NCBI GenBank assembly: GCA_026014515.1
Contig: JAOZIG010000089.1
Location: 1 to 8,441, forward strand
DNA from: Candidatus Bathyarchaeota archaeon
Lineage (GTDB): Archaea > Thermoproteota > Bathyarchaeia > TCS64
Length of the DNA stretch: 8,441 bases
Reading direction: 5' to 3'
Shown one piece after another: positions 1 through 6,393 of this stretch (the first letter of the stretch is position 1; each line of letters starts with the position of its first letter). The notes under the pieces are model-generated. The model was not told the DNA's origin and searched no databases. It saw only the letters and a list, made by a program, of their open reading frames with translations. Both the position numbers and the translations under genes were made by a program.

Positions 1-753
1 TACGAGGTTACTGGAACTGGGTTTCCCTTGGTGCTTCAACATGGTATGACGAGTAATCTTCACATATGGGAAAAACATGGATACGTAGAACCATTATCCA
101 AACATTATAAGCTTATTTTGATTGATGCTCGTGGTCATGGAGAAAGCGACAAACCCCATGACCCAGAGAAATACCGCATTGAGTATATGGTGGGTGATGT
201 TACATCGGTTTTAGATGATCTTGGAATCGATTGTGCTCATTTCTTTGGTTACTCCATGGGTGGAAGGATTGGGCTCGCTGCTGGGAAATATGCTCAGAAC
301 CGGTTTTGTTCTCTTGTCATCGGTGGAAACGGGTTAAAGGAGAAAGACTCCAAGGAACAGATAGAGGAACTCCAAGCCTATAGTCAAATGTTCAGGCAAG
401 GTGTGGACACTGTTATCGCTACGATGGAGAAACGAAGAGGCAGAAAACTGAATGAATGGGAACGGGATAAGTGGCTTCAAAGCGATCTAGAGGCGTTGGA
501 TGCTTATTGTTCCCTTTATGAGAACATAGGGATGGTTGATTTTCTGCCTAGGGTGGAGATTCCATGTCTTTTGTTTGCTGGTTCATTGGACCCGTATCCT
601 CATGGGGCATCAATGAGGTGTGTAGAGCTTATGCCTAATGCGGAGTTCTTGTCTCTTCCGGGGCTTGATCATGGTGGTGCTTTGCGTGAGAGTGCTCTTG
701 TGATTCCCCATGTATTGAGGTTTCTTAACCAAGTTACCACTTCAATGGGCTAA
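1..753 (+). CDS. alpha/beta hydrolase fold protein, 5'-partial
   Basis: This is a serine hydrolase of the alpha/beta-hydrolase superfamily (esterase, lipase or C-C hydrolase-like). The frame is open to the left edge, and its first visible residues (YEVTGTGFPLVLQHG) match the usual first strands of the fold. Only a handful of N-terminal residues are therefore missing, and the TTG at 28 is not the start. Counting from the window edge, I see the oxyanion-hole HG at 14-15, the DARGHGESD loop after strand 4, the nucleophile elbow GYSMGG with Ser85 (bases 253-255), the likely acid Asp197 in AGSLDP, and the catalytic His224 in LDHGG. The triad is complete. The visible 250 residues are normal for the family. 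There is no signal peptide or membrane segment in the visible part, so it is probably cytoplasmic. The substrate cannot be read from the sequence. It lies 57 bp upstream of the corrinoid-protein gene, which seems to have its own promoter, so a functional link is possible but unproven. Confidence 0.9.
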   Translation, partial: YEVTGTGFPLVLQHGMTSNLHIWEKHGYVEPLSKHYKLILIDARGHGESDKPHDPEKYRIEYMVGDVTSVLDDLGIDCAHFFGYSMGGRIGLAAGKYAQNRFCSLVIGGNGLKEKDSKEQIEELQAYSQMFRQGVDTVIATMEKRRGRKLNEWERDKWLQSDLEALDAYCSLYENIGMVDFLPRVEIPCLLFAGSLDPYPHGASMRCVELMPNAEFLSLPGLDHGGALRESALVIPHVLRFLNQVTTSMG

Positions 754-780
754 CTTGCTGCATATCCCCCGGATACTTCA

Positions 781-788
781 TTTTAAAT
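781..788 (+). promoter_or_regulatory. TATA-box-like promoter element of the corrinoid protein gene
   Basis: The octamer TTTTAAAT is centred about 26 bp before the ATG at 811. This is the spacing expected between an archaeal TATA box and the transcription start if the mRNA is leaderless and begins at that ATG. No Shine-Dalgarno sequence precedes the ATG, which fits. I do not see a convincing purine-rich BRE upstream. The call rests on sequence and spacing only. Confidence 0.5.
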
Positions 789-810
789 TATCTTGAATCG
801 TTACTCTATC

Positions 811-1467
811 ATGGTTAGTGCAGAGCAGTTATTTGACGAGATGGCGGATGCAATCGAGTGGCTAGACGACGAGAAATCCATGGAACTAGTGGAGCAAGCA
901 ATATCTGAGGAAATAGATGCTGTTGATATTATTGAGAAAGGGTTTACCCGGGGTTTGAAAATAGTTGGTGACAAGTTTGGAACCGGTGAGGCTTTTCTTA
1001 CCGAGCTGGTAGCGGCGGCAAACATCATGGAGGATGTCTCGGAGCGGTTATCCCGAGAGCTAGCAGTCTCTGATAAAAGGGTCGAGAAGAAGGGGGTCTT
1101 TCTTGTTGGTACCGTTGCTGGTGATGTTCATACAATTGGCAAGAATATACTGAAGTCATTGCTTGAGGTCAACGGCTTTGAGGTAATTGATCTCGGTGAA
1201 GATGTTCCCACTAAGACCATTGTTGAAAAGGTCAAGGAGATAAAACCAGATATCCTCGGGTTATCAGCTCTGATGACAACAACTATTACTGAGCAGAAAA
1301 ACGTGATAAAAGCCCTTGAAGAGGCTGGAATCAGGGACAGCCTAAAAGTGATGGTGGGGGGTGCCGCTGTTACAGAGAAATGGTCAGGGGATATAGGTGC
1401 TGATGGCTACGCCGAGAATGCCTCTGATGCTATACAGTTAGCACTACAATTGCTCGGGGGAAACTAG
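811..1467 (+). CDS. B12-binding corrinoid protein (MtbC/MttC/MtmC type)
   Basis: This is a methyl carrier: its bound cob(I)amide accepts a methyl group from a substrate-specific methyltransferase (probably the next gene) and passes it to a second methyltransferase. With the ATG at 811 it has 218 residues, the usual size. Residues 1-85 form the helical cap domain with the family signature around IEKGF..GLKIVGDKFGTGEAFLTEL. From about residue 90 follows the Rossmann B12 domain with the base-off motif DVHTIG, where His107 (bases 1129-1131) is the lower cobalt ligand, then the SAL segment and GGAAVTE near the end. I chose 811 because its product begins MVSAEQLFDEM, typical of the family, and because a TATA-like box lies 26 bp upstream. 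The TTG at 793 in the same frame would add six residues. The gene ends in TAG directly followed by the ATG of the MttB homologue, so the two are almost certainly co-transcribed. No activating enzyme (RamA type) is nearby. Confidence 0.93.
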   Translation: MVSAEQLFDEMADAIEWLDDEKSMELVEQAISEEIDAVDIIEKGFTRGLKIVGDKFGTGEAFLTELVAAANIMEDVSERLSRELAVSDKRVEKKGVFLVGTVAGDVHTIGKNILKSLLEVNGFEVIDLGEDVPTKTIVEKVKEIKPDILGLSALMTTTITEQKNVIKALEEAGIRDSLKVMVGGAAVTEKWSGDIGADGYAENASDAIQLALQLLGGN

Positions 1468-2913
1468 ATGGAGTATAAAGGCGGCAGATTCAGCGTTCTA
1501 ACACAGGATCAATTATACGACATCCACATGGCAACCTTGGAGGTTCTCGAAAAAACCGGTGTATTGGTCAAGGAGAAAAACGCGCTTAACCTGTTGAAGG
1601 ACGCGGGGGCAACCGTTGACGAGGAGAATCAACGAGCATACATACCCCAGTACCTAGTGGAAGAAGCTATTCAAAAAACACCAAAAACCATCAAACTCTG
1701 TGGTAGAGACCCTAAAAACAATTTACGAGTCGAGGGGAACCGGAGCTACTTTGGTCTTGGCGGTTCAGGCATCTATATGCTTGACCCAGATACCCTTGAA
1801 AGAAGGACCGCTACAAAACAGGACCTTATTGATTCGACTCGTCTCGCTGACTCATTGGAGAACATTGATTTCTTGATGGGGCTGATAATCCCACAAGATA
1901 TAGACCAGACCATATGGGACCGGTACAGCGCCGAGGTTAAACTGAAAAACACCATGAAACACTGCTTCACAGGAGCCTTAGGTGAAGACGGTGCGCGTGA
2001 TGTGCTGAAGATGGCTTCTCTGGTAGCTGGTGGAGAGGAGGAGTTAGTCAAGAGTCCGTTGTTTTCCTTTATTCTCTGTACTGTAAGCCCGTTGACTCAT
2101 GATGAACGGAATACTGAGACCGCTATGGAGCTTGCCAGACACAAGGCGCCCATCATATTTGCATGTGAGTCTATCTGTGGAGGAACCGCGCCAATTTCTC
2201 TAGCTGGAACATTGGTGTTACAGAACGCGGAGGTTCTTAGCGCTACACTGATAGCTCAATTGACAAACCCGGGTACTCCTGTTATCTATGGTGCTGTTTC
2301 GAGTCCAATGGATATGCGTAATGGTAGCATTGTCATGGGGGTCCCAGAGGTAGCCTTAATGGGTGTAGCTGTAAGCCAGTTAGCCCAGTATTATGGAATC
2401 CCCTTGTATTCGATGGCGGGTATCACTGACTCAAAGGTCCCTGATGCTCAGGCGTCATATGAGAAGGCTTTGCAGCAGGTTCTTGTAGGGTTTACCGGTG
2501 GGAACCTGATTCATAACGCGGCTGGGATGCTAGATAAGATGATTACAGGAAGCCTTGAACAGATGGTTATAGACAACGAGATCATTGGCATGGTGAAGCG
2601 CATCATGCGGGGCATCGAGGTAAACACAGACACCCTAGCCGCTGATGTGATCGATAAGGTGGGTCCCGGTGGGCATTTCCTTGGCGAGAAACACACACGA
2701 AGGCTCTACAGGAGTGAACATGATCTATCTGTTCTGAGTGACAGGTTGACTCGTGAGGCTTGGGAAAAGGCTGGGAGAAAGGATGTGCTTGTCCGGGCTA
2801 AGGAAATGGTGAAACAGAAGCTGGAGAATCATCAGGTAGAGCCTCTTGATGCTGATGTGTCCAAGGAAATGGACAGGATTATCCTAGAAGCAAAGGCAAG
2901 GTATTCTCAGTAA
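1468..2913 (+). CDS. MttB-superfamily (trimethylamine methyltransferase family) protein, non-pyrrolysine
   Basis: This is a substrate:corrinoid methyltransferase of the MttB superfamily, a TIM-barrel enzyme expected to transfer a methyl group from a quaternary or tertiary amine-type compound to the preceding corrinoid protein. The 481-residue length is normal. Family blocks are clear: THDERNTETAMELARHKAPI, GGTAPISLAGTL followed by QNAEVL (252-257), PGTPVIYGAVSSPMDMR from 268, AGITDSKVPDAQASYEKA (317-334), EQMVIDNEI, and DVIDKVGPGGHFL (393-405). True methanogen trimethylamine enzymes carry an in-frame TAG read as pyrrolysine. Here the whole frame is uninterrupted, so this belongs to the non-pyrrolysine branch, whose characterised members use glycine betaine, proline betaine, carnitine or related compounds. 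The substrate cannot be assigned from sequence. Translation probably couples to the upstream gene: zero bases separate the TAG stop and this ATG. A G-rich stretch (1456-1461) upstream is not a canonical ribosome binding site. Confidence 0.93.
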   Translation: MEYKGGRFSVLTQDQLYDIHMATLEVLEKTGVLVKEKNALNLLKDAGATVDEENQRAYIPQYLVEEAIQKTPKTIKLCGRDPKNNLRVEGNRSYFGLGGSGIYMLDPDTLERRTATKQDLIDSTRLADSLENIDFLMGLIIPQDIDQTIWDRYSAEVKLKNTMKHCFTGALGEDGARDVLKMASLVAGGEEELVKSPLFSFILCTVSPLTHDERNTETAMELARHKAPIIFACESICGGTAPISLAGTLVLQNAEVLSATLIAQLTNPGTPVIYGAVSSPMDMRNGSIVMGVPEVALMGVAVSQLAQYYGIPLYSMAGITDSKVPDAQASYEKALQQVLVGFTGGNLIHNAAGMLDKMITGSLEQMVIDNEIIGMVKRIMRGIEVNTDTLAADVIDKVGPGGHFLGEKHTRRLYRSEHDLSVLSDRLTREAWEKAGRKDVLVRAKEMVKQKLENHQVEPLDADVSKEMDRIILEAKARYSQ

Positions 2914-2921
2914 ACTACCCC

Positions 2922-2930
2922 TTTTTTCTT
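2922..2930 (+). terminator. T-run terminator after the methyltransferase unit
   Basis: A run of six T followed by CTT starts 8 bp after the TAA stop, with no hairpin in front of it. Oligo-T tracts of this kind terminate archaeal RNA polymerase. A new TATA-like box follows at 2940, so a transcription-unit boundary here makes sense. Confidence 0.5.
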
Positions 2931-2939
2931 TAGTTAATA

Positions 2940-2947
2940 CTATATTT
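2940..2947 (+). promoter_or_regulatory. TATA-box-like promoter element of the M42 aminopeptidase gene
   Basis: The octamer CTATATTT is centred about 26 bp before the GTG at 2969 and about 31 bp before the ATG at 2975. With the usual archaeal spacing, transcription would begin at or next to the GTG, giving a leaderless message. No Shine-Dalgarno sequence is visible. Confidence 0.5.
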
Positions 2948-2968
2948 GTCTAGGTTTCAATCAATACG

Positions 2969-4000
2969 GTGTCAATGGATTATTATCAAGACTTGAAGAA
3001 ATACACTGAACTACCCGGCCCCATGGGGCATGAGGAAAGAGTTCAGAAACAGTTTATTTCTGATCTTAAACCCTATGCTGAGACAGTTGAATTAACAAGC
3101 GTTGGGAACGTGGTGGCGAAGATCGGTGGTACGGGTCGAAAGGTGGTTGTTTTTGGTCACGCGGATGAGATCGGGTATTTTGTGTTGAGTATCACTGATG
3201 ATGGGTTCCTGCATATTACCAAGGGGAATCAGAACAAGCTCACGTATCCCTATACTATTGTGGGACAGAAGGCATTGGTAGTTGGAGACAAGGGTGATGT
3301 ACGGGGTGCTTTTGTTTCTTCCAGTGGTCATGTTTTGGCTGTTAAGGAGCGTGATCAATCCCTTGAGCAGTGGAATATCGTCGTCGATGTAGGTGCAGAT
3401 AGCAGGGAAGAAGTGGAGGCGATGGGGATTCACGTTGGTTCTCCCATAATCTGGAACCCAACAACAGAACGTCTAGGGGACAAGGTGTTTGGGAAGGCTA
3501 TGGATGACCGTTTCACTTTTCCCATAATGATTGAGTTAGCTAAGAGAGTCAAGGACAAGGAACTGAACTGTGAACTGTATCTAGCTGCCACTGTTCAGGA
3601 AGAAGTGGGGCAGCATGGAGCTAAGGCTTTGTCGCGTAATGGGTTCGATGTCAGTATTGCCTTGGATATTGGAATAGCCGGGGATTATCCCTCTGTGGCT
3701 AAGGGTCGAGCAACCGTAGAATTGGGTGCTGGGCCTGTTATCGTGTACAAGGATGGTGGGACTCATTATAACATGGATATTATCAAAGAGCTTCGGGTTT
3801 CAGCGGAGAAAAATGGGGTTCCTTATCAGCATGGTATCTTTGAGCATTATGTCAGTGATAGTGCCCATATGATAGCTGGTGGCTCCAAGGCGGTTCTACT
3901 CTGTACTCCTACAAGGTATAGTCATAGTCCCATAGAGATGATTCACCTTGGGGATATGGAGCAACTTGTGCAGTTATTGGTTGGTTATGTGACAGATTAA
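2969..4000 (+). CDS. M42 family metallo-aminopeptidase (TET/glutamyl aminopeptidase-like)
   Basis: This is a cytoplasmic di-metal aminopeptidase that removes N-terminal residues from short peptides. Characterised archaeal M42 enzymes assemble into dodecameric TET particles. The full ligand set is visible: His64 in GHADEIG (Asp66 follows), Asp179 in AMDDR, the catalytic and metal-binding pair Glu211-Glu212 in VQEEVGQHGA, Asp233 in ALDIGIAGD, and His319 in TRYSHSPIE. The inserted PDZ-like/dimerisation domain occupies roughly residues 70-165. The 343-residue length is normal. The start is either GTG 2969, which the TATA spacing favours, or ATG 2975 two codons later; the difference is trivial. 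Residue specificity (acidic, neutral or basic) cannot be told from these motifs. It has its own promoter-like box and a T-run after the stop, so it is probably transcribed alone. It fits peptide scavenging together with the deacylase and metallopeptidase downstream. Confidence 0.95.
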   Translation: MSMDYYQDLKKYTELPGPMGHEERVQKQFISDLKPYAETVELTSVGNVVAKIGGTGRKVVVFGHADEIGYFVLSITDDGFLHITKGNQNKLTYPYTIVGQKALVVGDKGDVRGAFVSSSGHVLAVKERDQSLEQWNIVVDVGADSREEVEAMGIHVGSPIIWNPTTERLGDKVFGKAMDDRFTFPIMIELAKRVKDKELNCELYLAATVQEEVGQHGAKALSRNGFDVSIALDIGIAGDYPSVAKGRATVELGAGPVIVYKDGGTHYNMDIIKELRVSAEKNGVPYQHGIFEHYVSDSAHMIAGGSKAVLLCTPTRYSHSPIEMIHLGDMEQLVQLLVGYVTD

Positions 4001-4005
4001 CCACC

Positions 4006-4012
4006 TTTTTTT
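4006..4012 (+). terminator. T-run terminator after the aminopeptidase gene
   Basis: Seven consecutive T begin 5 bp after the TAA stop, without a stem. This is a typical archaeal-type termination signal. Confidence 0.5.
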
Positions 4013-4023
4013 ACATTATTTCC

Positions 4024-4044
4024 CCGTTAAGGTGACGGTTTTTT
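4024..4044 (+). terminator. second, weak hairpin plus T-run
   Basis: CCGT (4024-4027) and ACGG (4035-4038) can pair around a 7-nt loop, extendable by one T-G pair, and six T follow directly at 4039-4044. The stem is short, so the T-run is the stronger part of the evidence. It may back up the terminator at 4006. Confidence 0.35.
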
Positions 4045-4074
4045 ACGTATTTCATGGTCTGTTCTGGTTGTTTC

Positions 4075-4103
4075 TGGGGCTGGTTTCCATTAAAGGAGCC
4101 CTA
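4075..4103 (+). repeat. 29-nt imperfect inverted repeat (hairpin) in the aminopeptidase-MFS gap
   Basis: Bases 4075-4081 pair with 4097-4103 (seven pairs, one of them G-T), then a 2x2 GG/GG mismatch, then TTT 4084-4086 pairs with AAA 4092-4094 around a CCATT loop. An ATTTT stretch follows at 4103-4107. It could be a third terminator-like structure, part of a small RNA or a protein-binding palindrome. The 205-bp gap 4001-4205 otherwise holds the T-runs, the C-rich tract and the presumed MFS promoter, and I find no ORF in it. Confidence 0.45.
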
Positions 4104-4123
4104 TTTTGACTGGGATGCTGGTA

Positions 4124-4140
4124 CCCCCCCCTCCCCTCTC
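4124..4140 (+). repeat. homopyrimidine C-rich tract
   Basis: A 17-base run of only C and T begins with eight consecutive C. The complementary strand is a G-run capable of unusual structure. It lies about 65-80 bp before the MFS start. Homopolymers this long are prone to slippage, in the cell and in sequencing. Confidence 0.6.
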
Positions 4141-4156
4141 AGTGATTTTGGTATAT

Positions 4157-4197
4157 GTTTAAAGCCAAGTCTGCGTGCATGGTGCATAATTAAGGGA
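4157..4197 (+). promoter_or_regulatory. candidate promoter and leader of the MFS transporter gene
   Basis: A TATA-like GTTTAAAG lies at 4157-4164, which would place transcription start near 4187. GTGCAT occurs twice with a 7-base period (4175-4180 and 4182-4187), overlapping the presumed start site, and could be an operator. AAGGGA at 4192-4197 sits 8 bases before the TTG start and is a weak ribosome-binding-site candidate. All three assignments are tentative. Confidence 0.3.
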
Positions 4198-4205
4198 TTA
4201 CAAAT

Positions 4206-5399
4206 TTGGGGCTTACCAGTAGACTAGAGACGGTGTTACCGAAGAGTCTTCCAAGAGTGTATTATGAGCTTCTCTTTATCGGATTCAACATAATCACCGG
4301 GATGAGTCTATCATCCAGTTTCTTATCATTGTTAGCTGATGAACTTGACCCATCTGGAGCACTAGTAGGTATGGTGGTATCAGCATGGTTTCTCTCACGA
4401 ATATTCATAGAGTTACCAGCGGGTATCATCAGTGACAGGATTGGACGCAGAACCTTGTTCGTAGGCGGCTTGGGTATGAGTCTTATAGGTCCAGTGTTAT
4501 GCAGTCAAGCCTCAAACATCTACATACTGATCATCGGGCGCTCAATCTGGGGACTAGGCGCAGCCCTCTACTTCAGCAGCAACATGGCGTTACTGATGGA
4601 TATTTTACCTGTGGTTACCCGTGGTAGCGCCCTTGGTGTGTTTCAGGGTATAGAGAGTGTCGGAAGCTTCATCGGTGCACCCATTGGAGCATACCTGGCA
4701 ACCGTGTTCAGTTTCCGTCAGGTCTTCTATTTTACGATAATCTTTGTGGTAATCAGTTTCATAGTTGCCCTCAAGTCAACCGAGATGCGTGAAATAACAA
4801 AAAAATCAGAGTCAAAAAACAAGCTTTCGCTCAGGGAGATCACTGCTGGTCTGGGAAACTGGAACATCATCACTGTTTGTCTAAGCGTGCTTCTACGTAT
4901 GCTTGTGATTCAGGGAATATTCCAGACCGTATTACAGCTATACCTGAACAAAAACATGGGGCTCACCGTAGGTGATATCGGTTGGGTTGTAAGCATGAAG
5001 GTTGCTGGTCAGGTTGTATTCCTCCTGATCGCGGGATACTTATCAGATAAGTTTGGACGAAAACCCGTACTAGCCATAGGTTTTGGAGTAGGCGCATTAT
5101 CCCTCGCAGCGTTTCTACTGAGTAACAACTTCAATGGGCTCCTCTTCAGTGGGCTTCTCGGTGGTATCGGTGAGGGGTTGGGGATGACTACGTTGATGGC
5201 TTTGTTGACTGATGTTGCACCTGATAATGCCCGTGGTGGTGCTGTGGGGCTTTATAGAACCTTCATGGATCTAGGTGGGTTCTTTGGTCCCATCTTGTTC
5301 ATGATCTTTTACGGGTTAGGTGCCTCTATTCCGTTTTATGCTGGGATTGTGATTATCGTAGCGAATATCCTGTTGATATTGAGTGCTAAAACAAGATAA
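4206..5399 (+). CDS. MFS transporter, 12 transmembrane segments
   Basis: This is a membrane carrier of the major facilitator superfamily, probably proton-coupled; the substrate is unknown. Its 397 residues show about twelve hydrophobic segments in two halves (roughly 19-190 and 217-393). The halves are separated by a charged cytoplasmic loop from Lys190 to about 216, rich in Lys, Glu and Ser. The motif A signature appears in both halves, as expected: GIISDRIGRR (73-82) between helices 2 and 3, and GYLSDKFGRK (277-286) between helices 8 and 9. The glycine-rich helices resemble drug- or metabolite-efflux and sugar-type carriers, but no subfamily can be fixed. A TAA at 4191-4193 closes the frame upstream, so the start is probably TTG 4206; GTG 4233 is an alternative that removes nine residues. 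There is no ATG near the beginning. The gene is followed by a T-run at 5438 and then by the metallopeptidase gene on the same strand. Confidence 0.9.
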   Translation: MGLTSRLETVLPKSLPRVYYELLFIGFNIITGMSLSSSFLSLLADELDPSGALVGMVVSAWFLSRIFIELPAGIISDRIGRRTLFVGGLGMSLIGPVLCSQASNIYILIIGRSIWGLGAALYFSSNMALLMDILPVVTRGSALGVFQGIESVGSFIGAPIGAYLATVFSFRQVFYFTIIFVVISFIVALKSTEMREITKKSESKNKLSLREITAGLGNWNIITVCLSVLLRMLVIQGIFQTVLQLYLNKNMGLTVGDIGWVVSMKVAGQVVFLLIAGYLSDKFGRKPVLAIGFGVGALSLAAFLLSNNFNGLLFSGLLGGIGEGLGMTTLMALLTDVAPDNARGGAVGLYRTFMDLGGFFGPILFMIFYGLGASIPFYAGIVIIVANILLILSAKTR

Positions 5400-5406
5400 G
5401 AGAGGT

Positions 5407-5429
5407 TATTCCCTCTGGTAGCTGTCTTG
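5407..5429 (-). repeat. 23-bp copy of a segment of the downstream deacylase gene (possible gene relic)
   Basis: This stretch, 8 bp after the MFS stop, matches 6481-6503 at 22 of 23 positions in the same orientation. Read on the minus strand it encodes RQLPEGI, exactly the conserved peptide near the C-terminus of the deacylase. The single difference (GAG here, GAA there) is a synonymous third-position change. Similarity fades on both sides: this minus-strand frame closes in front of an N-Y-R-K-K stretch upstream and ends LILF-stop downstream. It may be a relic of a second deacylase gene or a duplicated scrap. Confidence 0.6.
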
Positions 5430-5437
5430 TGTTTCTC

Positions 5438-5443
5438 TTTTTT
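5438..5443 (+). terminator. T-run, possible terminator after the MFS gene
   Basis: Six T preceded by TTTCTC lie 39 bp after the MFS stop and 25 bp before the metallopeptidase ATG. It could end the MFS transcript. If so, the metallopeptidase needs its own promoter, and I do not see a well-placed TATA box for it. Confidence 0.35.
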
Positions 5444-5468
5444 CGATAGTTTTAACAAGAGTTCAGTT

Positions 5469-6374
5469 ATGAGTAGATGGGTATCTCCGGTGTCTTTCCG
5501 CGTAGAAATAGATTCATCTTTTGTCGAACTCGTCCTTAATTTACCCATTATCGATGATGCCTTAATAGATAGAGTGGTTCAGCATGAAGCCGCTAAGGGC
5601 ATATACAGTCACGCCTTCAGGTTTCATAATACGGACAAGACCATTGAGGATTTCTGGCTTGAGCGACTAAACAAATCCACACGTGATGGTTATTATGAGA
5701 ATGTTCAACGATGTCTAGAATATGTGAATGATCACCTAAGCGACTTTACTGATGCTTTCCACGAGCTTGAGGCGTATATTCCACCCGGTATTGACTTACC
5801 GACTACTCTTTTCCTAACCGTTGGATATGATATCGGTATAGTGAGTGAAGGCTGTGCGTATCTAAATCTGGGTCATAGCTTGTTCCATATGAATAAACGT
5901 GAGCTTCTCTATTTCGCGATGCATGAGCTACATCATGTCGCGTATACTCACTATCAGCCAATATACTCCTTTGACGATGTGAAAACCCGTGGTGATCTCC
6001 ACAAGGTCATAAAATACTCAACGCATCTTGAGGGCTTGGCTGTCTATGCTCCATATGACAGGAGACGAAGAGAGAACGGGTTTTCACACAGCGACTATCT
6101 CTCGCTTAACGACGAAGAGAAGACCCATAGGTTAGTAAAAAATTACTTTGATACTCTCAATGCTGCTGCGTCTGAGCCAGATAAAGCACTGGCTGCTGAA
6201 GACTGGGCGATCCTTGATTTGATGAGTGGTGAAGATAGGTTATGGTATGTTGTCGGCGCGTATATGGCTGAGACCATTGACCGGCATCTTGGACGAGCAT
6301 CGCTTGTCTCAACAATAGAAAAAGGGTATGACTCCTTCTTCGAAACCTATGGAGCTGCATTAAATCAGAAATAG
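5469..6374 (+). CDS. predicted HExxH zinc metallopeptidase, family not recognised
   Basis: The protein carries a clear zinc-protease helix, AMHELHHVAYTH, with ligands His152 and His156 and catalytic Glu153 (ATG 5469 numbering; His152 is bases 5922-5924). Glu188 in HLEGLAVYAPY, 32 residues after the motif, is a good candidate for the third zinc ligand, as in gluzincin-type peptidases. I infer a soluble zinc-dependent peptidase. It resembles uncharacterised DUF-type 'predicted Zn-dependent protease' families, but I cannot name one. No signal peptide or transmembrane segment is seen; the sequence is rich in charged and aromatic residues. ATG 5469 gives 301 residues. A TTG at 5427 in the same frame would add a 14-residue, phenylalanine-rich piece across the T-run and is less likely. 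The gene ends in TAG 19 bp from the end of the convergent deacylase gene. It is bracketed by the two copies of a 23-bp repeat. Confidence 0.8.
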   Translation: MSRWVSPVSFRVEIDSSFVELVLNLPIIDDALIDRVVQHEAAKGIYSHAFRFHNTDKTIEDFWLERLNKSTRDGYYENVQRCLEYVNDHLSDFTDAFHELEAYIPPGIDLPTTLFLTVGYDIGIVSEGCAYLNLGHSLFHMNKRELLYFAMHELHHVAYTHYQPIYSFDDVKTRGDLHKVIKYSTHLEGLAVYAPYDRRRRENGFSHSDYLSLNDEEKTHRLVKNYFDTLNAAASEPDKALAAEDWAILDLMSGEDRLWYVVGAYMAETIDRHLGRASLVSTIEKGYDSFFETYGAALNQK

Positions 6375-6393
6375 TTTGGGAAAAGGAAGGTGC

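Noticed and set aside
28..30. TTG as the start of the alpha/beta hydrolase
   Set aside because: The frame continues upstream to the window edge with the expected first strand of the fold, so the real start lies outside the window.
801..1028. Minus-strand 75-residue frame opposite the corrinoid gene
   Set aside because: It is Ser/Ile-rich antisense translation of a well-supported gene, with no family resemblance and no promoter.
2016..2029. Third partial copy of the repeat inside the methyltransferase gene
   Set aside because: Only about 12 bases (CTCTGGTAGCTG) are shared, and one such match is expected by chance in a window this long.
3092..3433. Minus-strand 113-residue frame opposite the aminopeptidase gene
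   Set aside because: It is the longest antisense frame, but it lies wholly inside the M42 gene whose metal-ligand motifs are intact; its composition is unlike a real protein.
5427..5468. TTG 5427 as the start of the metallopeptidase
   Set aside because: The added residues are the translation of a T-run region; ATG 5469 is a simpler start. I keep it only as an alternative.
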